Below the pieces are notes generated by a model. The model ran no database searches. It was not told the origin of the DNA and saw only the letters and a list, made by a program, of their open reading frames with translations. Both the position numbers and the translations under genes were made by a program. This document shows positions 60,453 to 64,000 of a stretch of 64,000 nucleotides of DNA, one piece after another. Source of the DNA: JAYYZW01 sp965217605 (GTDB lineage Bacteria > Pseudomonadota > Gammaproteobacteria > Ga0077536); the NCBI GenBank assembly GCA_965217605.1, contig CBDCJB010000012.1:372001-436000 (forward strand). Direction: 5' to 3'. Position 1 is the first letter of the stretch. Every line of letters starts with the position of its first letter.

Positions 60453-60869
60453 CTACTCTCCCGTGACCGTGATCTCGACGATCCGATCGTGCGGCTGGGC
60501 CCGGTGCTCCCACAGATAAATTCCCTGCCAGGTCCCGAGCATGAGCAAACCGCCACGTACGGGTAGGGTGATATCACTCGTGGTCAATACGCTGCGTACG
60601 TGCGCCGGCATATCGTCCGGGCCCTCTGCATCGTGTCGGAATAGCGTGTCGCCATCGGGGACGAACCGTTCCATGAAACGTTCGAGATCGGTCAACACGT
60701 CCGGATCGGCGTTTTCACACATGATGAGAGACGCGCTGGTGTGGCGGATAAACGCGGAGCACAGGCCAATCGTGATGCCGGAGCTGCGAACGCTGGCGTC
60801 AATTTCCTGGGTTAGTTCGGTGAAGCTACGCCCGGACGTCCGGATCTCGATTTCGTCTACTGCGACCAT
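60453..60869 (-). CDS. YjbQ-family protein (UPF0047)
   Basis: A 138-aa beta-rich protein from ATG 60869 (an overlapping GTG at 60896 would add nine residues). Family motifs: CSAFIRHTSASLIMCENADPDV (His in the anion site), AHVRSVLTTSDITLPVRGG and LGTWQGIYLWEHR. Members show weak thiamine-phosphate synthase activity in some organisms; the physiological role is unclear. It overlaps the nitroreductase gene region on the same strand. Confidence 0.9.
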   Translation of the reverse strand: MVAVDEIEIRTSGRSFTELTQEIDASVRSSGITIGLCSAFIRHTSASLIMCENADPDVLTDLERFMERFVPDGDTLFRHDAEGPDDMPAHVRSVLTTSDITLPVRGGLLMLGTWQGIYLWEHRAQPHDRIVEITVTGE

Positions 60870-60892
60870 ATAAGCTCGACTGTAATCATGGG

Positions 60893-61483
60893 TCACTCGA
60901 CACGATCGATCAGCGTGTCCACCGGCTTGCGGTGCTGCTCAATGACGGTGGCGGGCCAGCCGTACCAGAACAAGCCGACCACATACTCGCGGTCCCGGGC
61001 AATGCCTGCAGCTGAATAAAAGGCGTCCAGTGTCGTTACCCGTCCGGTCGTCCATTTCACGCCAACCCCTTCCGCCCACAGATAAAGCATCATGTTCTGC
61101 GCCGCGCAGCAACACGCCGCATAGTCTTCGCGGCTGCGGACGGCCTCGTCGCTGTGCACACAGGTAAGGACCAGCCAGCCCGGCATCGCGCTCCAGCGTT
61201 TGAGCTTGACCGCCGCGGCACGTTCACCTTTTGATTCCCGCACGAGGTCCGTATTGAGCTCCACGATGCGTGTGCGTGATTTTTCGCCGAGGATGTAGAA
61301 ATGCCACGGTTCCGTGCGATGGTGATTCGGGGCCCACCGCGCGGCTTCGATCGCCTGAACGATCAGGTCTTCAGGTACCCGATCTGGCTTGAAATCGTGC
61401 ACAGTGCGACGGCTACGTACGACGCGATGGACGTCACCGGGGTCGATGCCCGCCGGCTCGAGCGGCGAAGAAACGTCACTCAC
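60893..61483 (-). CDS. Nitroreductase-family FMN protein
   Basis: A 196-aa flavoprotein. VVRSRRTVHDFKPDRVPED opens the fold with FMN-contacting Arg residues; ARWAPNHHRTEPWHFYIL contains the substrate/FMN loop; AQNMMLYLWAEGVGVKWTTG and VVGLFWYGWP fit nitroreductases of the YdjA-like group. GTG 61483 has a GGAGGAG ribosome-binding site and overlaps the CULT gene stop (GTGA); a longer frame to 61711 is not used. Substrate unknown. Confidence 0.85.
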   Translation of the reverse strand: MSDVSSPLEPAGIDPGDVHRVVRSRRTVHDFKPDRVPEDLIVQAIEAARWAPNHHRTEPWHFYILGEKSRTRIVELNTDLVRESKGERAAAVKLKRWSAMPGWLVLTCVHSDEAVRSREDYAACCCAAQNMMLYLWAEGVGVKWTTGRVTTLDAFYSAAGIARDREYVVGLFWYGWPATVIEQHRKPVDTLIDRVE

Positions 61484-61977
61484 TGCATTTGCTCCTCCAC
61501 CAGGCGCTCGTCGATCAGTGCATAAAACATCTCGCCCGCAGTTCGGCGGAAGCGCCAACCGAGGTGTTCGCGACATCCAGCGCAATTTGCCAGTTGCCAT
61601 GCAAATGGCGGAAACCACGAATGGTCCGTGGTGGGCTCGCCCATTTGCGTACATCCTGGCGCCGCAATGAAGGTGCGAAATGTATAGGTAAACCCATGCG
61701 GGTTCGTACATGTGTGCACGGTGTTGCCACTTATTTCGGTAATGAAGTCTGTGCGGGTCACGAGGTTTTTACAGCGCACGCAGATCAGCACGGGCCCGTG
61801 ATGCGTGCCCAGGTCAGCAGGGACGGCGTCTGATTCCGTGGTCAAACCACCCGCCGCGCCGCTATCGAGTGCATAAGACAAATCTGTACACCCAGGGGTT
61901 AAGATCAGGGCATGATTAGCCACCTGTGTTCCGCCACGGATGGTATCCACGGAACATTTCATGCCGAGTTCTATCAC
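61480..61977 (-). CDS. CULT-domain protein (bacterial cereblon-like)
   Basis: A 165-aa protein whose residues about 60-160 match the CULT domain (thalidomide-binding domain of eukaryotic cereblon). Zinc cysteines C66/C69 (CVRC) and C132/C135 (CAGC), the conserved HTCTNPHGFTYTF segment, and the three aromatic cage tryptophans W121, W127 and W141 (HSWFPPFAW and HLGWRF) are present. The N-terminal about 60 residues are poorly conserved and the true start could be downstream. Overlaps the nitroreductase start, so they are probably co-translated. Confidence 0.85.
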   Translation of the reverse strand: MIELGMKCSVDTIRGGTQVANHALILTPGCTDLSYALDSGAAGGLTTESDAVPADLGTHHGPVLICVRCKNLVTRTDFITEISGNTVHTCTNPHGFTYTFRTFIAAPGCTQMGEPTTDHSWFPPFAWQLANCAGCREHLGWRFRRTAGEMFYALIDERLVEEQMQ

Positions 61978-62009
61978 ATAGATTAGTTTAAGACATAAGT
62001 CACACGGTT

Positions 62010-63938
62010 GTGCTCTACTTTCTGTTGCTCTTTCTAATATCGAACGCTGTGGTGGCTGATGATCTCGCCACTCAGCGGGAAAGTTTCGGCAAGGTTTCGA
62101 AAGCGCAGTCGGTCGGCCGATTTACACTCGCCCGCCAACTGGTCGCGGGCTTGGAGGAATACCCGCTTTACCCCTATTTCCGTTATAACGATCTGCGCCG
62201 TCGCTTGCACCGGCTTCCGGAACCAGACGTCGCGCAATTCCTGTCTGCTTATGACGGTTCCTACCTCGCCGAGCGCTTGCGCATCCAGTGGCTGAAGCGG
62301 TTAGCACGGTCGAATCGCTGGCAGTTATTTCTTCAATACTATCGCCCGCAAGAGGATACGGCGCTGCGATGTACACATTTGACTGCGCGGATCCGGACCG
62401 GAGCGCTCGAAGGCGTATTGGCCGATAGCAAGGAGCTCTGGCTGATCGGTAAATCACAACCCGACGAATGTGATCTAGCGTTCGAACGTTTGTACGCGAG
62501 TGACCTAATGAACGACGAGCTCGTGTGGCAACGGATCCGGCTTGCGATGGAGAATGGGAAAACCTCACTCGCCCGTTATCTCGCCGCGAAACTGCGCGCA
62601 AGGCGCTGGCAGCGACTGTACGACATGTGGTCGCAAGCACGCCAAAATCCACAGCGCATCTTACGCCGGGCCAAACTCGACGATGACGCCGAAACGCGGG
62701 AGATAATAATTTATGCGTTGAAGCGGCTTTCCCGGAGTCGGCTCGAAGTCGCACTGACTGCCTGGCAAAAACTGTCGCAGCGCTTGAGTTTTAACGAAGC
62801 CGATGCCGGTCTGGTCGCCAGAAACTTCGCCATTGCGGCAGCGCGAAAAGAGCATGAAAAGCGTATTGATTTGCTTGACGAAGTGCCACAGCACCACGTC
62901 GATGCTGAGATCGAGCGCTATCGGTTACGTGAAGGGATCGCAGAACAAGCTTGGGAGCGGTTGCTCAGGTGGACACAGAGCGAACCGGTTTCCGATGTGA
63001 GCCACTTGCGGTGGCGCTATTGGCGTAGCCGCGCACTGGAAGAATTGGGGCACGTTGATGAGGCCAACGCGCTCTTAACCGAGCTCGCCAAAGAGCGCGA
63101 TTATTACGGTTTCCTGGCTGCCGATAAGCTGAAGCAGAAATATTCGTTCAATTTCAATCCCGTTTCGCCGTCGCCTAGCGAGAAGAGTGCGTTACTCGCG
63201 GTACCTGGTGTGGTTCGCGCGCGTGAGCTGTTTTTTTTGGACAAGGCCTTTCAAGCGCGTCGCGAATGGGCATATGAGCTGGCCAAATTGGATGTCCGCC
63301 AACAGGAAGTAGCCGCAACGCTGGCGGCCGTCTGGGGTTGGCATGACCGCGCGATCTTCGCGCTCGGACGGGCCGAGTCCTACGATGATCTGCATTTACG
63401 TTTTCCGATCGTCTATTCAGACCTGGGCGAGGAATATGCTGAACGTCGAGGCCTGGACGCCGCGCGGGTGTTTGCCATCATTCGCTCGGAGAGCGCGTTC
63501 ATGGCCGATGCGCGTTCGCCGGCCGGCGCACTGGGTCTGATGCAAATTCTGCCGCAAACAGCGCGCGAAACCGCGAAACGCATCGGTATGCGCTTCAACA
63601 GCGCCAAAGTTTTACGCAAACCCAAACCGAACATCGCGATCGGTACCGCGTATTTAAAGCAGATGCTCGACCGTTACGATGGCAACTTCGTGATGGCGGC
63701 TGCCGCGTATAATGCGGGGCCACATAGAGTGCGGCGATGGCGTCGCGACAGTTGCACGGCGAGCGACCGATGGATCGATATGATTCCGTTTACGGAAACC
63801 AGGCGTTACGTGCGGCGGGCCCTTTTTTATACCACCGTTTACGAATGGCGCCTTGAAAGGAAATTGACGAGATTGGATTCCGTGATGTTTCCAGTGCCGG
63901 CAAAAAAGGCGTCCAGTACCGCGGATTGCACGATATGA
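62010..63938 (+). CDS. slt: Soluble lytic murein transglycosylase (Slt70-like)
   Basis: A 642-aa periplasmic enzyme. Signal peptide (about 1-16), a long alpha-superhelical U/L domain (about 20-450) and a C-terminal goose-lysozyme-like domain with catalytic Glu in IIRSESAFMADARSPAGALGLMQI and the AAAAYNAGPHRV motif. It cleaves peptidoglycan glycan strands to 1,6-anhydro products. GTG 62010 is the start. Its stop overlaps the ATG of the next gene. Confidence 0.93.
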   Translation: MLYFLLLFLISNAVVADDLATQRESFGKVSKAQSVGRFTLARQLVAGLEEYPLYPYFRYNDLRRRLHRLPEPDVAQFLSAYDGSYLAERLRIQWLKRLARSNRWQLFLQYYRPQEDTALRCTHLTARIRTGALEGVLADSKELWLIGKSQPDECDLAFERLYASDLMNDELVWQRIRLAMENGKTSLARYLAAKLRARRWQRLYDMWSQARQNPQRILRRAKLDDDAETREIIIYALKRLSRSRLEVALTAWQKLSQRLSFNEADAGLVARNFAIAAARKEHEKRIDLLDEVPQHHVDAEIERYRLREGIAEQAWERLLRWTQSEPVSDVSHLRWRYWRSRALEELGHVDEANALLTELAKERDYYGFLAADKLKQKYSFNFNPVSPSPSEKSALLAVPGVVRARELFFLDKAFQARREWAYELAKLDVRQQEVAATLAAVWGWHDRAIFALGRAESYDDLHLRFPIVYSDLGEEYAERRGLDAARVFAIIRSESAFMADARSPAGALGLMQILPQTARETAKRIGMRFNSAKVLRKPKPNIAIGTAYLKQMLDRYDGNFVMAAAAYNAGPHRVRRWRRDSCTASDRWIDMIPFTETRRYVRRALFYTTVYEWRLERKLTRLDSVMFPVPAKKASSTADCTI

Positions 63939-64000
63939 CAAAACCGATCGTAGGACTGCTCGGCGGCGCCGGGTTCGTTGGGAGTGTCATCGCAAATCGC
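63935..64000 (+). CDS. N-terminus of NAD(P)-binding SDR/epimerase-like protein (truncated by window)
   Basis: Only 22 residues are visible: MTKPIVGLLGGAGFVGSVIA and two more. The GGAGFVG motif is a Rossmann nucleotide-binding turn of atypical SDR/NDUFA9-like epimerases. ATG overlaps the slt stop by 4 nt, so the genes are coupled. The product cannot be named further. Confidence 0.6.
   Translation, partial: MTKPIVGLLGGAGFVGSVIANR

Noticed and set aside
1..64000. CRISPR arrays, tRNA or rRNA genes, prophage genes
   Set aside because: No regularly spaced direct repeats, no tRNA-like TPsiC/acceptor patterns and no phage structural genes were recognised.

Overview
The window reads as a gammaproteobacterial chromosome of moderately high G+C. 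The evidence is gene content and order: an atpIBEFHAGDC-glmU operon beside parAB-rsmG-mnmG, glnA with an NtrBC pair, thiDE-hemL, a lptM-lysA pair, rhlB/trxA/rho, and a tesA/ybbA divergon. A homo-oligomeric-type ATP sulfurylase (sat) fits sulfur metabolism but does not prove it. The genus cannot be read from the sequence. No rRNA, tRNA, CRISPR array or prophage was seen.

Layout. 1-4.6 kb: end of a surface-polysaccharide-type locus (FAD oxidoreductase fragment, polysaccharide deacetylase, a large membrane glycosyltransferase split by an IS1380-family element). 4.8-7.9 kb: erpA, a bactofilin, a DUF6776-type coiled-coil protein and argC; a 445-bp element with perfect 24-bp terminal inverted repeats and an 8-bp target duplication sits between the DUF6776 and bactofilin genes and carries one small membrane-protein gene. 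8.1-12.9 kb: DUF4126 protein, hemJ, thiD, thiE, hemL, a TPR protein. 12.9-20.3 kb: fabA, a PepSY/response-regulator/sensor-kinase operon, a nitrilase, an IS630-family element, an RraA-family gene, glmU. 20.3-31.7 kb: ATP synthase operon, parB, parA, rsmG, mnmG, an origin-proximal type of cluster. 32-36.7 kb: ABC-2 exporter with GldG-like and DUF4340 partners. 36.9-43 kb: a hypothetical gene, glyQS, gmhB, an acyltransferase, hemB. 43.1-48 kb: ntrC, glnL, a DUF4124 protein and glnA, with a sigma-54 promoter and NtrC boxes. 48-53.2 kb: lysA, lptM, rhlB, trxA, rho, hinT. 53.2-64 kb: sat, a Nudix hydrolase, tesA, a ybbA/ybbP-like ABC system with a frameshift, a cupin, hemH, a YjbQ-family protein, a nitroreductase, a CULT-domain (cereblon-like) protein, slt, and the start of an SDR-type gene.

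The most unusual layer is the small mobile DNA. Besides the two IS elements and the 445-bp one-gene element there are five copies of a hairpin MITE (family A, 2-bp target duplications) and one MITE whose ends match the IS630 element (family B). Five of these six MITEs lie exactly in stop codons (thiE, nitrilase, rraA, the gene at 36883, and hemB plus ntrC together), and each time the element end completes a stop codon. Family A arms differ between copies but stay complementary within a copy. A common core occurs inside elements with different termini. Several insertions split what look like former co-transcribed gene pairs (thiE-hemL, rraA-nitrilase, DUF6776-bactofilin).

Most other genes are housekeeping: heme (hemJ, hemL, hemB, hemH), thiamine (thiD, thiE), nitrogen control (glnA-glnL-ntrC), energy (atp), chromosome partition (parAB), cell wall and LPS precursors (glmU, gmhB, lysA, slt), and transcription termination and redox (rho, trxA).
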